Shown piece by piece: positions 8,487-17,109 of a stretch of DNA of 64,000 nucleotides. The first letter of the stretch is position 1; every line of letters begins with the position of its first letter. The DNA comes from Clostridia bacterium (GTDB taxonomy: Bacteria; Bacillota; Clostridia; Christensenellales; UMGS416), in NCBI GenBank assembly GCA_016938675.1, contig JAFGUF010000012.1:62001-126000 (forward strand), given 5' to 3'. The translations under genes and the position numbers were made by a program. The notes under the pieces are model-generated. The model worked only from the letters and a program-made list of their open reading frames with translations. It made no database searches and was not told the origin of the DNA.

Positions 8487-8625
8487 CCTCCAATAATCAG
8501 GAAAGGTGGCGCTCGCAAGCGACGGAGGCGTTTTTATATAATATTCTCTATTGGCATTTTTTCTATGCGGGGTTAAGCGCATTGCGCTTTCGCAGCCCCA
8601 AATATCAAGGGGAGGGGCGGAAAAA
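8487..8625. repeat. Dispersed repeat, family C, copy 1, with adjoining hairpins
   Basis: CCTCCAATAATCAGG, then AGGTGGCGC, CGCAAGCG and CGGAGGCGTTTTTAT; nearly the same string recurs at 57337-57389. Further along, a short perfect stem AAGCGCA/TGCGCTT lies at 8574-8588, followed by a G/C-rich tail. There is no credible gene between 8261 and 8708; this interval is repeat DNA plus the terminator of the lysine operon. Confidence 0.65.
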
Positions 8626-8630
8626 GAACA

Positions 8631-8655
8631 AAGCACCTGTGTATACAGATGCCTT
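8631..8655 (-). terminator. Terminator at the end of the lysine-fermentation operon
   Basis: On the minus strand GCATCTGT pairs with ACAGGTGC around a four-base loop, followed by TTTGTTCTTTTT. It lies about 55 bases past the stop of the CoA-transferase B gene. Confidence 0.6.
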
Positions 8656-8708
8656 ATTCAATATAGATATACGAAAATGAAGGATTGCCAAATCAGTAAT
8701 TTCTATCA

Positions 8709-9332
8709 TTAAATCATGATGTCAAAGTCCGCTTCCGTTGCCGCAGCCACGTCATCTAATGTTACGCCTTCTGAAAGCTCGGTTAATGTGAGCTTGCCTT
8801 CCAAAAATTTAAACACACATAGCTCCGTCACTATCATGTCCACAACGCCCACTGCAGTTAAAGGCAGTGTGCACTTTTTGAGTACCTTTGGCGCTCCCTT
8901 TGCTGTGTGCTGCATCGCTATAATAACACGCTTTGCTCCGGTTACTAGATCCATTGCCCCGCCCATGCCGGGAACCATTTTTCCGGGTATCATCCAGCTT
9001 GCGAGGCTGCCGGTTTCATCCACCTGCAGAGCGCCAAGCACAGTAACATCCACATGTCCGCCTCTTATAAGGGCGAATGAATATGCTGAGTCAAAATACA
9101 TTCCGCCGGGAACTATTGTTACGGGCTGCGCTCCTGCGTTTGTTATATCCCTGTCTTCCTGGCCCTCTTCCGGCTTGCAGCCCATGCCCAGCATGCCGTT
9201 TTCGGACTGGAAAGTTAAATCCGCTTCCAGATAATCAGCAACCATTGTAGGCAGCCCTATGCCGAGGTTCACCATATAGCCGTCTTTCAATTCCTTAGCC
9301 ACTCTTCTGGCTATCATTTCTTTAGCGTCCAT
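8709..9332 (-). CDS. atoA: Acetoacetate/butyrate CoA-transferase subunit B
   Basis: 207 residues from ATG 9332 (MDAKEM), chosen for GGGAGG placed eight bases upstream inside the end of the subunit A gene. It is the beta subunit of a family I CoA transferase: [13 protein letters not shown] near the N-terminus and the catalytic glutamate in SENGMLGMG. In lysine fermentation this enzyme moves CoA between acyl-CoA (butyryl-CoA) and acetoacetate, linking the two halves of the pathway. It is the last gene of the operon and forms a complex with the product of 9334-9987. Confidence 0.93.
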   Translation of the reverse strand: MDAKEMIARRVAKELKDGYMVNLGIGLPTMVADYLEADLTFQSENGMLGMGCKPEEGQEDRDITNAGAQPVTIVPGGMYFDSAYSFALIRGGHVDVTVLGALQVDETGSLASWMIPGKMVPGMGGAMDLVTGAKRVIIAMQHTAKGAPKVLKKCTLPLTAVGVVDMIVTELCVFKFLEGKLTLTELSEGVTLDDVAAATEADFDIMI

Positions 9333-9333
9333 A

Positions 9334-9987
9334 TTATTTACCTCCCTCGACAATATAGTCAACCAGTGTTGCAGGCGTCATTACGAGGTGAGGGTCTATT
9401 TCTCCGACTTCCACTATTTCTTCCGCCTCCATTATCACGGTGTCTGCCGCCATTGCCATCAGTGGATTAAAGTTCCTTGTTGTCTTGCTGTGGAATGCAT
9501 TGCCGCTTTTATCTACTTTTGTTCCGAATATGATAGCGACATCCGCATGCAAAGGCATCTCCAGAAGGTAATCTTTGCCCTCAATTTCCAGCACCTGCTT
9601 GCCCTCTCCAACTATTGTGCCCACGCCTGTAGGTGTCAGCACTCCGCCGAGGCCTGCGCCTGCCGCGCGCACTCTTTCCGCCAATGTTCCCTGCGGCACC
9701 AGCTCTATCTCTGTTTCGCCGGCCATCAGCTGCCTGCCTGTTTCCTTATTTGTGCCTATGTGGCTGGTTATTATTTTCTTAAATTGCTTATTAACCACCA
9801 TTTTGCCTACGCCTACATCTTCCATAGCGGTGTCATTGCAGATCAGGGTAAGGTTGTCTGCACCGGCCTTTACCAGCGCGTCAATAATCCTGTGGGGCGA
9901 ACCTACGCCCAGAAAGCCTCCTACCATTATGGTATAGCCCGGCTTTACCAGCTTTACGCATTCCTCCATTGAGCAAATTTTGTTCAT
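9334..9987 (-). CDS. atoD: Acetoacetate/butyrate CoA-transferase subunit A
   Basis: 217 residues, full length for the alpha subunit of family I CoA transferases, preceded by GAGGAGA. The glycine-rich [18 protein letters not shown] segment near residues 21-38 is typical of the CoA-binding subunit. It starts 17 bases after the aminotransferase gene and is translationally coupled to subunit B. Its place in the lysine operon points to butyryl-CoA:acetoacetate CoA transfer; the family also includes butyrate-acetoacetate transferases of solvent-forming clostridia, so the exact acyl donor is inferred. Confidence 0.93.
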   Translation of the reverse strand: MNKICSMEECVKLVKPGYTIMVGGFLGVGSPHRIIDALVKAGADNLTLICNDTAMEDVGVGKMVVNKQFKKIITSHIGTNKETGRQLMAGETEIELVPQGTLAERVRAAGAGLGGVLTPTGVGTIVGEGKQVLEIEGKDYLLEMPLHADVAIIFGTKVDKSGNAFHSKTTRNFNPLMAMAADTVIMEAEEIVEVGEIDPHLVMTPATLVDYIVEGGK

Positions 9988-10004
9988 AGATTCTCCTCTC
10001 TTCC

Positions 10005-11261
10005 TTATGCTTTAACAGGGTATTTCTCCATCACATATTCCATGGCTTCATCTATACATTTCAAGGCATATTTCAGGTCATCATCTGTGTGCCTGTAGCA
10101 TATGTACCAGTGGTGATATGGCTGCACAAAAAGCCCTCTCCTTATTGTCTGTGTGTAGAATTCCCTTCTGCGCTCCTTGTAGTCTTCATCCACCTTGTCG
10201 AATGTTATAAACGGCATTGGCGGAATGCCCGAAACCGTAACAGGAGCGTTATGCCTTGCCTTTATATGATGCAGTTCCTTAAGGAATGCTTCTCCCTTTT
10301 CCCATATTTGCTCGATAACATTCTCTCTCTGCAGTATCTCTATGCACTTTAATGAAGCCGCCATCTCCAAGCTATTGGGGAAGAATGTTGAGCTGACGAA
10401 TACTTCGCTTTCCATCACTTTCATTATTTCCTTTTTGCCCACCAGCGCGCTTATGGGGTATCCGTTGGCCATGGCTTTGCCGAATGTCGCCAAGTCCGGC
10501 ACCACGCCGTATCTTTCGCCTGCCCCGCCCATCGCCGCGCGGAAGCCCGTACGTATTTCATCAAATACCAGTACTGCGCCGTACTCATCAGCCAGCTTCC
10601 TTACGCCCTGCAGGTAGCCTTCCGGCGGAGTAATAACGTCCTTAGCTGTTGGGTGCCCAACCGGTGTAATTATTATGCAGGCTGTTTCGCCCTTGTTTGC
10701 TTCCAGCTTTTCTTTCAGCTCGTTTAAGTCGCCGTATTTGAATTCTGTTGTAAATTTTGATATCTCTTCCGGCACGCCGCCTTTGTTTTCCACGCACCAA
10801 TCGTGCCATCCGTGGTAGCCGCAGCGCAGTATATGGTTTTTACCTGTGTAGCCTCTTGCCACGCGTATTGCCATCGTAGTTACGTCAGAACCGGTCTTTG
10901 CTATTACTGCCATCTCAGCGCAGGGGATAAGCTCAATCAACTTGTTTTCAAGGTCATTCTGCAGCTTCTGAACCAGCGAAAAGCAAAAGCCTTTTTTCAT
11001 CTGCTCAGCGGCCGCCTCGTTTATTTCATCCTCAACATAGCCCAGTATTATAGGCCCGTAGGAGCAGAGCATGTCTATGTAGTCGTTGCCGTCAACATCC
11101 ACTATGTGTCCGCCATATCCTCTTTCTATAAACACGGGGTACTCGCCCTCTATAAAATTATATGGCCTGCGTATGCCCAGCATTCCTCCCGGGGTTATCT
11201 CCACAGCCTCTTTCAGCAAGGCCATTGATTTAGTAAGGTTTAGTTTTTCTGCGCTCTTCAT
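10005..11261 (-). CDS. Class III PLP aminotransferase, probable 3-aminobutyryl-CoA aminotransferase (Kat-like)
   Basis: 418 residues. Class III (glutamate-1-semialdehyde aminomutase-like) fold: the PLP aspartate is in VFDEIRTGFR, and the Schiff-base lysine is in FGKAMANG. The ATG overlaps the kamE stop codon by four bases (ATGA) and is preceded by GGAGGA, so it belongs firmly to the lysine operon. In classical lysine fermenters this slot holds kal, 3-aminobutyryl-CoA ammonia-lyase, which is absent here. A class III aminotransferase called Kat, described from Cloacamonas, converts 3-aminobutyryl-CoA to acetoacetyl-CoA using 2-oxoglutarate and replaces Kal in such operons. I infer that role from position and family; a glutamate-1-semialdehyde aminomutase is less likely because no haem genes are nearby. 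Confidence 0.75.
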   Translation of the reverse strand: MKSAEKLNLTKSMALLKEAVEITPGGMLGIRRPYNFIEGEYPVFIERGYGGHIVDVDGNDYIDMLCSYGPIILGYVEDEINEAAAEQMKKGFCFSLVQKLQNDLENKLIELIPCAEMAVIAKTGSDVTTMAIRVARGYTGKNHILRCGYHGWHDWCVENKGGVPEEISKFTTEFKYGDLNELKEKLEANKGETACIIITPVGHPTAKDVITPPEGYLQGVRKLADEYGAVLVFDEIRTGFRAAMGGAGERYGVVPDLATFGKAMANGYPISALVGKKEIMKVMESEVFVSSTFFPNSLEMAASLKCIEILQRENVIEQIWEKGEAFLKELHHIKARHNAPVTVSGIPPMPFITFDKVDEDYKERRREFYTQTIRRGLFVQPYHHWYICYRHTDDDLKYALKCIDEAMEYVMEKYPVKA

Positions 11262-12055
11262 TTGCTCCTCCTTCGTGCACTCTTTCTTTTTGCCATTTCT
11301 TTTACTATATACGTCGCTACGTCATCTGCGAATTTGCCGCTGCCGAATCCAGCGTCGTAGCCCAGCTCCTTTGCCAGCCTGTGGGATATTCTCGCGCCGC
11401 CGCAGATTAATAGCACGTCTTCGCGGATGCCTTCTGCCTCCGCCATCTCAACTAGCTGGGTTAGGTTCTGTATATGTATGTCCTTCTGCGTCACAGTCTG
11501 CGATACCAACAGCACATCGGCTTTCTTCTCCAGGGCATACCTGATCATGTCAATGTTGGCTACCTGCGCGCCCATGTTGTGGGCTTCAATCATTTCGTAT
11601 CTTTCCAGCCCATAGTGGCCTGCGTAGCCCTTCATATTCATGATGGCGTCTATTCCCACGGTGTGGGCATCTGTCCCTGTAGATGCTCCTACGACTACTA
11701 TCTTCCTGCCGATGTCGCGCTTTATGCATTCATCTGTTTCCTTCATGGACATGGCTTTGCTCACGGCAGACGGCGCATCTATAGCAGTGTAGTCTATGCC
11801 TGCATCCACGGAGCCGTAAAGCACATAGAATGTAAAATCATCATCAAGCGGCTTTACGCTTGCTACTACTGTTTCTTTTAGCCCCATCTTAGCAGCCAGT
11901 GCCTTGGCTGCCTCAGTTGATTTTTCGCAGTTTTTTACAGGCAGCGTAAAGCTGAGCTGCACTCTGCCGTCATTCAATGTGTCTCCGTAGGGCTTAAGCT
12001 TCGTTAAGTCCAGTTTTTTATCGTAATTTTTTTTTGCTGTGGAATATCCGCTCAT
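11258..12055 (-). CDS. kamE: Lysine 5,6-aminomutase beta subunit (B12-binding)
   Basis: 265 residues. The cobalamin-binding motif DAHTVG at residues 129-134 supplies the lower-ligand histidine His131, in a Rossmann-like domain (VVVGASTGTDAHTVG). Lys142 (MKGYAGHYG) fits the lysine known to bind PLP in this subunit. Together with KamD it moves the terminal amino group of L-beta-lysine (or D-lysine) to carbon 5 by an adenosylcobalamin and PLP radical mechanism. The ATG overlaps the kamD stop as ATGA, and its own stop overlaps the next ATG the same way. Confidence 0.95.
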   Translation of the reverse strand: MSGYSTAKKNYDKKLDLTKLKPYGDTLNDGRVQLSFTLPVKNCEKSTEAAKALAAKMGLKETVVASVKPLDDDFTFYVLYGSVDAGIDYTAIDAPSAVSKAMSMKETDECIKRDIGRKIVVVGASTGTDAHTVGIDAIMNMKGYAGHYGLERYEMIEAHNMGAQVANIDMIRYALEKKADVLLVSQTVTQKDIHIQNLTQLVEMAEAEGIREDVLLICGGARISHRLAKELGYDAGFGSGKFADDVATYIVKEMAKRKSARRRSK

Positions 12056-13617
12056 GGCCTTTCCTCCAGTTCCTTCTTCATCCGGTCCATGAAGGGGTTG
12101 ACATAGTCTTTGTTCTTCTTGAATACGCCCTCCAGTCCTCTGCCCTCCGTCTCGCCACGCTTTATGTCGGCGAATACTCCCTCGCTTAAGGATGCAAAAA
12201 GGCCTTTCTTCTCTATTTTGTCCAGCAGCTTTTCAGCCTTCCCCAAAACTTCGTCGGCACGGTTTGCCATCTTGCCGTCCTTTTTAAATGTTATCTCGTC
12301 TCCCAGCGAATCCATGGCATTGAAAATATACTGGGCGTTCTGTATGGAAAGCGCACGGTCGGACATAAACGGCGTGTGTATAGCCTCCGTCAGCATCCCA
12401 AGCAGGTGTATCCTCTGCCCCGTTACCTTTGTAACCATGTTAAAGAGCGCATCCTGCACATTTGCCATAAATATGTCACCCGTTTTGTGCTTGGTAGGCG
12501 GCATGTATTTAAGCGGCGCATCGGGGAATATCTCCCGTGCCATCTGCGCCTGCGCCAGCTCGTAGACGAAGCTGTCCTTTAGCTGTGGGGACATCTCAAA
12601 GGCGTGCCCCAATCCCATCTGGCTTTCCTTAAGGCCGGCCTTTTTTGCCAGCTGCTCATTGATAAACTGGCTTGCAAGCACGGTGTGCGCCTGTTCGTAG
12701 GCATCGGATGTTGTAAGGTAATTATCCTCGCCTGTGTTTATTATTACGCCTGCGTAGGCGTTTATTATCCTTGAAAAATATTGGTCAATAAGCGTGCGCT
12801 TCATGTTGATATTGCGGAAAAGTATGCCGTAGAGCGCGTCATTGAGCATCATATCCAGCCGCTCAAATGCCCCCATTACGGCGATTTCGGGCATGCACAG
12901 CCCTGAGCAGTAGTTGCACAGGCGGATATACCGGCCTTCTTCCCTGCCCGCTTCATCCAGCGCTTCACGCATTATCCTGAAGTTCTCCTGAGTTGCGTAT
13001 GTGCCGCCGAATCCTTCGTGGGTTTCGCCGTATGGCACATAGTCCAGCAGGCTCTGCCCTGTAGTCCTGATGACGGCTATTACGTCGGCGCCCTGCTTCG
13101 CTGCGGCAACGGCCTGCACTGCGTCCTCTCTGATGTCGCCAGTGGCAACTATCACATACAGCAGCGGGCCTTGCTTTTCGCCGAATTCCTTAAGGTACAC
13201 TTCTCTTTGAGCAGTTCTTTTTTTTATGCGCTCCAATGCCTTTGCAGTCTCCTTTTGCAGCACTTCCTTCTTTTTATCCTCAGAAAACTGCGGCAGCGCG
13301 TCAAATTCGAATTTGTATTCCGCTATGCTTTCGGCAATCTCCTGCGGAGTCATCTTCGTATGGAGAATGCTCCTCGCGAAAAAATCAGCCGCTCCACTTC
13401 CTAAAAGGTTATTGTCGGCCAATGCCTCAACAACAATGTTAGGAAGCGGAACGTCATATTCATCTATGCCGTCTACGCCAAATAAACGGCAAAGTGTTCT
13501 TTCAACGGCCGTAGTTGAGTGTATATCAATGAATTTCTGCACCTTTGAGGCTATTTTCGATGCGTCCCTCCTGCAGGATTTCACTTTGTTTTTATCAATA
13601 TTCAGCTTGCTCTCCAT
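12052..13617 (-). CDS. kamD: Lysine 5,6-aminomutase alpha subunit
   Basis: 521 residues from ATG 13617 (MESKLN). GAGGA seven or so bases upstream suits this ATG better than the adjacent ATG at 13620 or the one at 13629. Length and sequence (LCRLFGVDGID, MNVKRT-like substrate-binding TIM-barrel segments, LLGMLTEAIHTPFMSD) fit KamD/OraE-type large subunits, which hold the catalytic barrel and bind PLP with KamE. The gene begins inside the last codons of kamB and ends in an ATGA overlap with kamE, so the reactivase and both aminomutase subunits are tightly coupled. Confidence 0.93.
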   Translation of the reverse strand: MESKLNIDKNKVKSCRRDASKIASKVQKFIDIHSTTAVERTLCRLFGVDGIDEYDVPLPNIVVEALADNNLLGSGAADFFARSILHTKMTPQEIAESIAEYKFEFDALPQFSEDKKKEVLQKETAKALERIKKRTAQREVYLKEFGEKQGPLLYVIVATGDIREDAVQAVAAAKQGADVIAVIRTTGQSLLDYVPYGETHEGFGGTYATQENFRIMREALDEAGREEGRYIRLCNYCSGLCMPEIAVMGAFERLDMMLNDALYGILFRNINMKRTLIDQYFSRIINAYAGVIINTGEDNYLTTSDAYEQAHTVLASQFINEQLAKKAGLKESQMGLGHAFEMSPQLKDSFVYELAQAQMAREIFPDAPLKYMPPTKHKTGDIFMANVQDALFNMVTKVTGQRIHLLGMLTEAIHTPFMSDRALSIQNAQYIFNAMDSLGDEITFKKDGKMANRADEVLGKAEKLLDKIEKKGLFASLSEGVFADIKRGETEGRGLEGVFKKNKDYVNPFMDRMKKELEERP

Positions 13618-14551
13618 CATTTTCCTCATCTAATACATTATAAACCGGCAGGTTCATGTGCTCTTTCATTTGCTCTAAGAATTTCTTTTTATCGTACCAC
13701 ATGCCATATGGCGACATCGGGTTGATCGTTACAGCCACTAGGTTTGTGCCGCTTTGCACCAGTATTCTGCCCTGCTTCCTTGCGAATTTATCATACATTC
13801 TAGGCGTAATAAAAATACACGATGCGTCATTAACCACGGCAATTTTTATGTATGCTTTGTATTCCTTCATTATTTTAGCAAGGTCGTCTGCAACCATCGC
13901 ACCACGGAAGATAAACCTGGCTTCGTTATCGTTTTTAAGCACAGCATACGGCCTGTCATTTGTGAAATTAACTGAGTAGCTCTCCTCGCTCGTTTCAATC
14001 GCGAACATCTCCGCCTGATGCTTTGCCGCCATTATTGTCCTGTGCATGTCATGATGCATAGCCGCACCTACTGATAAAACTGCAGCCTCCATTCGGGATA
14101 CAAATGATGTCCTTCCCGCTGCGCCGTCTACTAGTATCTTCTGGCAACCCAGTTTCTGAAGCATTGCGCCTATAACCTCAATCTGTGCCACCATTGACGG
14201 CCCGGCAACCTCCAGATAGCCTTCGCTTTGTACCTTTACAATGAGCACTTCTCCAAGCGCTGTCATTATTCCTGTTTCCAGAGTGGTTTTGCATTTCGCG
14301 GTGGAATCTGCAAGGCATACTCCGCACGTTGCCGCATACATTCCCGGATATACTCTTATCCTTGGTTTTTCAAGCCGCGTCACTTCGTCCTGCTTTTCGC
14401 CGTCGTATCCGATGGATGTAATGCCCAATACATAGTCATTTCGATATTCTTTTATCAGGTAGTTTAAAACCGTCGTTTTGCCGGCGTTTTTGCACATGCC
14501 TGCTACGCCTATGCTTTTATATTCCTTTAAGCTTTCCGCTAGGCTATTCAT
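13595..14551 (-). CDS. kamB: Probable lysine 5,6-aminomutase reactivase subunit KamB (P-loop protein)
   Basis: 318 residues with an N-terminal P-loop, GMCKNAGKTT at residues 18-27. It lies exactly between kamA and kamD, overlapping both by 8 and about 23 bases. In known lysine-fermentation operons this position is held by kamB and kamC, thought to reactivate the B12 aminomutase by exchanging damaged cobalamin. The P-loop and length match KamB. KamC, a MutS-like ATPase that normally follows, is not in this operon. Nucleotide binding is directly supported; the reactivase role rests on context and family. Confidence 0.8.
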   Translation of the reverse strand: MNSLAESLKEYKSIGVAGMCKNAGKTTVLNYLIKEYRNDYVLGITSIGYDGEKQDEVTRLEKPRIRVYPGMYAATCGVCLADSTAKCKTTLETGIMTALGEVLIVKVQSEGYLEVAGPSMVAQIEVIGAMLQKLGCQKILVDGAAGRTSFVSRMEAAVLSVGAAMHHDMHRTIMAAKHQAEMFAIETSEESYSVNFTNDRPYAVLKNDNEARFIFRGAMVADDLAKIMKEYKAYIKIAVVNDASCIFITPRMYDKFARKQGRILVQSGTNLVAVTINPMSPYGMWYDKKKFLEQMKEHMNLPVYNVLDEENDGEQAEY

Positions 14552-15794
14552 GCTCTTTTTCGTGCCTTTTTCCGTTACGTTTCAGGTCTTTTGGCTCAAT
14601 GGTTATCTTCTGTCCGTTCAAAAGCCCGGCTATGCCGTCAAGTTCAATATCTTTTTGATCGTGTTTTCTGTTGAAGCTGTAGTTTTCCGGCTCGGCGTAG
14701 GATGATATCATTCCCTCAAAATTCCTCAGCACTATTCTTTCGTACCCTTGCGATATGATATAGTTAGGCATTACGGGTATCTTGCCGCCGCCGCCCGGTG
14801 CGTCTATTACAAATGTAGGCACGCAAAAGCCCGATGTATGCCCCCTTAGCCCTTCTATTATCTCAATGCCCACAGATACCGGCGTGCGGAAATGCTCAAT
14901 ACCTGTGGATAAATCGCATTGATACAGATAATACGGACGCACGCGCATCTTTACAAGCTCATGCACCAGCTCTTTCATGATGGTTATTTTGTCGTTTATC
15001 CCAGCCAGCAGAACGCTCTGGTTTCCCAATGGTATGCCCGCATCGGCCAGCATTGCGCATGCCTTTTTGCTCTCCTCTGTTATCTCACTTGGGTGCCCAA
15101 AGTGCAGGTTTATCCATAGCGGATGGTATTTTTTCAGCATACCTACGAGCTCTGGTGTTATCCTTTGGGGCATCACTATGGGTGAGCGTGTGCCTATTCT
15201 TATTATTTCAACATGCTCAATTTCCCTTATGCTTGAAATTATCTTCTCCAGCCTGTCATCGGATAGCAGCAGCGGGTCGCCTCCGGATATAAGCACATCC
15301 CGCACTTCCTTATGCTCTCTTATGTACTCCACGCTCTTTTCTATTGCTGAAAATTCCATGGCGCAGTCCTTATGCCCTGCAAAGCGCCTGCGTGTGCAGT
15401 ACCTGCAGTACATGGAACACTGGTCAGTCACTAAAAGCAGCACCCTGTCGGGGTATCTGTGGGTAAGCCCCGGCACTGGTGAATCGGTGTCCTCATGCAG
15501 CGGGTCGTCAATGTCATCTTCACTTACCTTTAGCTCCGCCAATGTCGGCACCGCCTGCTTCCTTATGGCGTCGTCCGGGTTATCCGGGTCAATTAAGGAC
15601 AGAAAGTACGGAGTAATTGCCATGCGAAGCTTAACCAAGCATTGGGATATTGCCTGCTTCTCATCATCTGATAATGCCAGGTATTTTTCAAGCTCGTTCA
15701 CCGTGGTTATTCTGTTTCTAACCTGCCAGTGCCAGCTGTTCCATTCCTCGTCTGATGCATCGGGAAATAGCTCTATTCTTCTGGAATAATTCAT
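14544..15794 (-). CDS. kamA: Lysine 2,3-aminomutase
   Basis: 416 residues, standard length, preceded by AAGAGGA. The radical-SAM cluster motif has Cys126, Cys130 and Cys133 (CSMYCRYC). Lysine-binding Asp294 (YQCDLSTG) and Asp331, and PLP-binding Lys338 (DAPGGGGK), match the key residues of the clostridial enzyme almost number for number. It converts L-lysine to L-beta-lysine, the first step of the fermentation. It follows kdd by 262 bases, an interval occupied by a dispersed repeat; an internal promoter there cannot be excluded. Its end overlaps kamB by 8 bases. Confidence 0.96.
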   Translation of the reverse strand: MNYSRRIELFPDASDEEWNSWHWQVRNRITTVNELEKYLALSDDEKQAISQCLVKLRMAITPYFLSLIDPDNPDDAIRKQAVPTLAELKVSEDDIDDPLHEDTDSPVPGLTHRYPDRVLLLVTDQCSMYCRYCTRRRFAGHKDCAMEFSAIEKSVEYIREHKEVRDVLISGGDPLLLSDDRLEKIISSIREIEHVEIIRIGTRSPIVMPQRITPELVGMLKKYHPLWINLHFGHPSEITEESKKACAMLADAGIPLGNQSVLLAGINDKITIMKELVHELVKMRVRPYYLYQCDLSTGIEHFRTPVSVGIEIIEGLRGHTSGFCVPTFVIDAPGGGGKIPVMPNYIISQGYERIVLRNFEGMISSYAEPENYSFNRKHDQKDIELDGIAGLLNGQKITIEPKDLKRNGKRHEKEHE

Positions 15795-15885
15795 ATGGTT
15801 CCTCTTTTTTAGTTGGACTCTTAGTCCTATATAGATTAGTATTGCAGTTCCGCCACTTTTGTTTTATGCTTATGTAATTAGCGCC

Positions 15886-16011
15886 TCTTATCCCCCTGAA
15901 AGCTTCGCTTTCTTTCCCCCTTTGGCAAGGGGGAGTCGCTGCGGCTCCAAGGACGCCTCTCGGTCACACTTCACGTGCCAGCTCCCCTTCAAGGGGATAA
16001 GGGGTTTTAAG
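15886..16011. repeat. Dispersed repeat, family B, copy inside the lysine operon
   Basis: Read on the minus strand it begins TCCCCTTGAAGGGGAGCTGG, then a hairpin CACGTGAAGTGTG, then ACCGAGAGGCG, and ends in a CCCCCTTT/AAAGGGGG stem. The same TCCCCTT/AAGGGGAGCTG head followed by a small hairpin and GAGAGG recurs at 57100 and 63072. It occupies most of the kdd-kamA gap and contains no credible gene. Confidence 0.65.
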
Positions 16012-16056
16012 TTTTTATGTTGGCTAATGCCCATTTGTAATGATAGGTTAAGAAAA

Positions 16057-17097
16057 CTATCCTACATATGTCTTTTCAAACAGCTCCCTTATCTGGCTAT
16101 TTTCCCTTAGCTCTTCCAGAGTGATTTCGGCATGGTCTTTTGTATAGCCATTTCCTATTATCATGTTTACATCCTTGCCCACGCCCTCTGCGCCCAGCGC
16201 AGCCTTTGTAAAGCTGGTTGCCATTGAGAAGAAGTATACTGTTCCGCCATCCTTAACAGGAAGTATGCTGCTCATTTCAGTGTCTGGAATGTTTACGCAG
16301 TTTATGCACAAATCATATTCTTTTCCGCCGTTTGCTTCCAGAGCCTTGTTGTATACGTCCATGGCCTCCACTGCGTTTGCGACTATATGCTCATGGCATA
16401 GGTTAAGGTTTGCAAGCTTTTCCTTGCTGCTTTCTCTGCTGGCAACGCCTACCACGTTGCCGGTCGGTCCTACGCGCTTTTTTGCCTCGTAGCAGCAGAG
16501 TATGCCTGATTTGCCGCTGGCTCCCAGTATCAGCACGCTGTCGCCGGGCTTCACCAACTTCGCTGCCTGTGCAGGCGCTCCTGCTACGTCAAGAGCAGCA
16601 AGTGCTAGGCTTTCATCCATGTCCTTAGGCAATTTTGCATATATGCCGCTCTCAAATAGTATTGCCTCGCCCTCAATTTCCACCTTGTCTATATTCATGT
16701 GAATTTTCTTAATTTTCTTTATCTTAAGCGGGGTTAATGAAAGAGAAACCAGCGTCGCTATATCATCGCCCTCTTTAAGCGGTGTTTTGCCCTTCAATGC
16801 AGGGCCGATTTGCTTAACAGTGCCCATCAGCATTCCGCCGGAGCCAGTAACCGGATTTTGCATCTTGCCGCGCTCGGCAACGATATCCATTATCATCTGC
16901 CCGATTTTTTCTGGGTCGCCGCCGTTTGCAGACTTCAGCTGGGTGAAGCTTGCTGAGTCGATATTTAGCGCTTTAACCTCAAGCAGTATCTCATTGTCAT
17001 AGATATCCATAGTGTTATCAATTTTCTTTGCCGGCTGCGGCAGAACACCTTTCGGCTCGATTACTCTGTGTGTTCCGTATTTACATCCCTTTTTCAT
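16057..17097 (-). CDS. kdd: L-erythro-3,5-diaminohexanoate dehydrogenase
   Basis: 346 residues, the normal length for Kdd, preceded by GAGGTG. The N-terminus CKYGTHRVIEPKGVLPQPA and the downstream Rossmann segment VLILGASGKSGILCCYEAK (near residue 190) identify it. It oxidatively deaminates 3,5-diaminohexanoate to 5-amino-3-oxohexanoate with NAD(P). It starts 12 bases after kce, and the two form the first part of the operon ahead of kamA. Confidence 0.93.
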   Translation of the reverse strand: MKKGCKYGTHRVIEPKGVLPQPAKKIDNTMDIYDNEILLEVKALNIDSASFTQLKSANGGDPEKIGQMIMDIVAERGKMQNPVTGSGGMLMGTVKQIGPALKGKTPLKEGDDIATLVSLSLTPLKIKKIKKIHMNIDKVEIEGEAILFESGIYAKLPKDMDESLALAALDVAGAPAQAAKLVKPGDSVLILGASGKSGILCCYEAKKRVGPTGNVVGVASRESSKEKLANLNLCHEHIVANAVEAMDVYNKALEANGGKEYDLCINCVNIPDTEMSSILPVKDGGTVYFFSMATSFTKAALGAEGVGKDVNMIIGNGYTKDHAEITLEELRENSQIRELFEKTYVG

Positions 17098-17109
17098 ATG
17101 TGCACCTCA

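Noticed and set aside
8454-8636. Minus-strand open frame in the gap before the lysine operon
   Set aside because: It is made entirely of dispersed repeat and terminator sequence.
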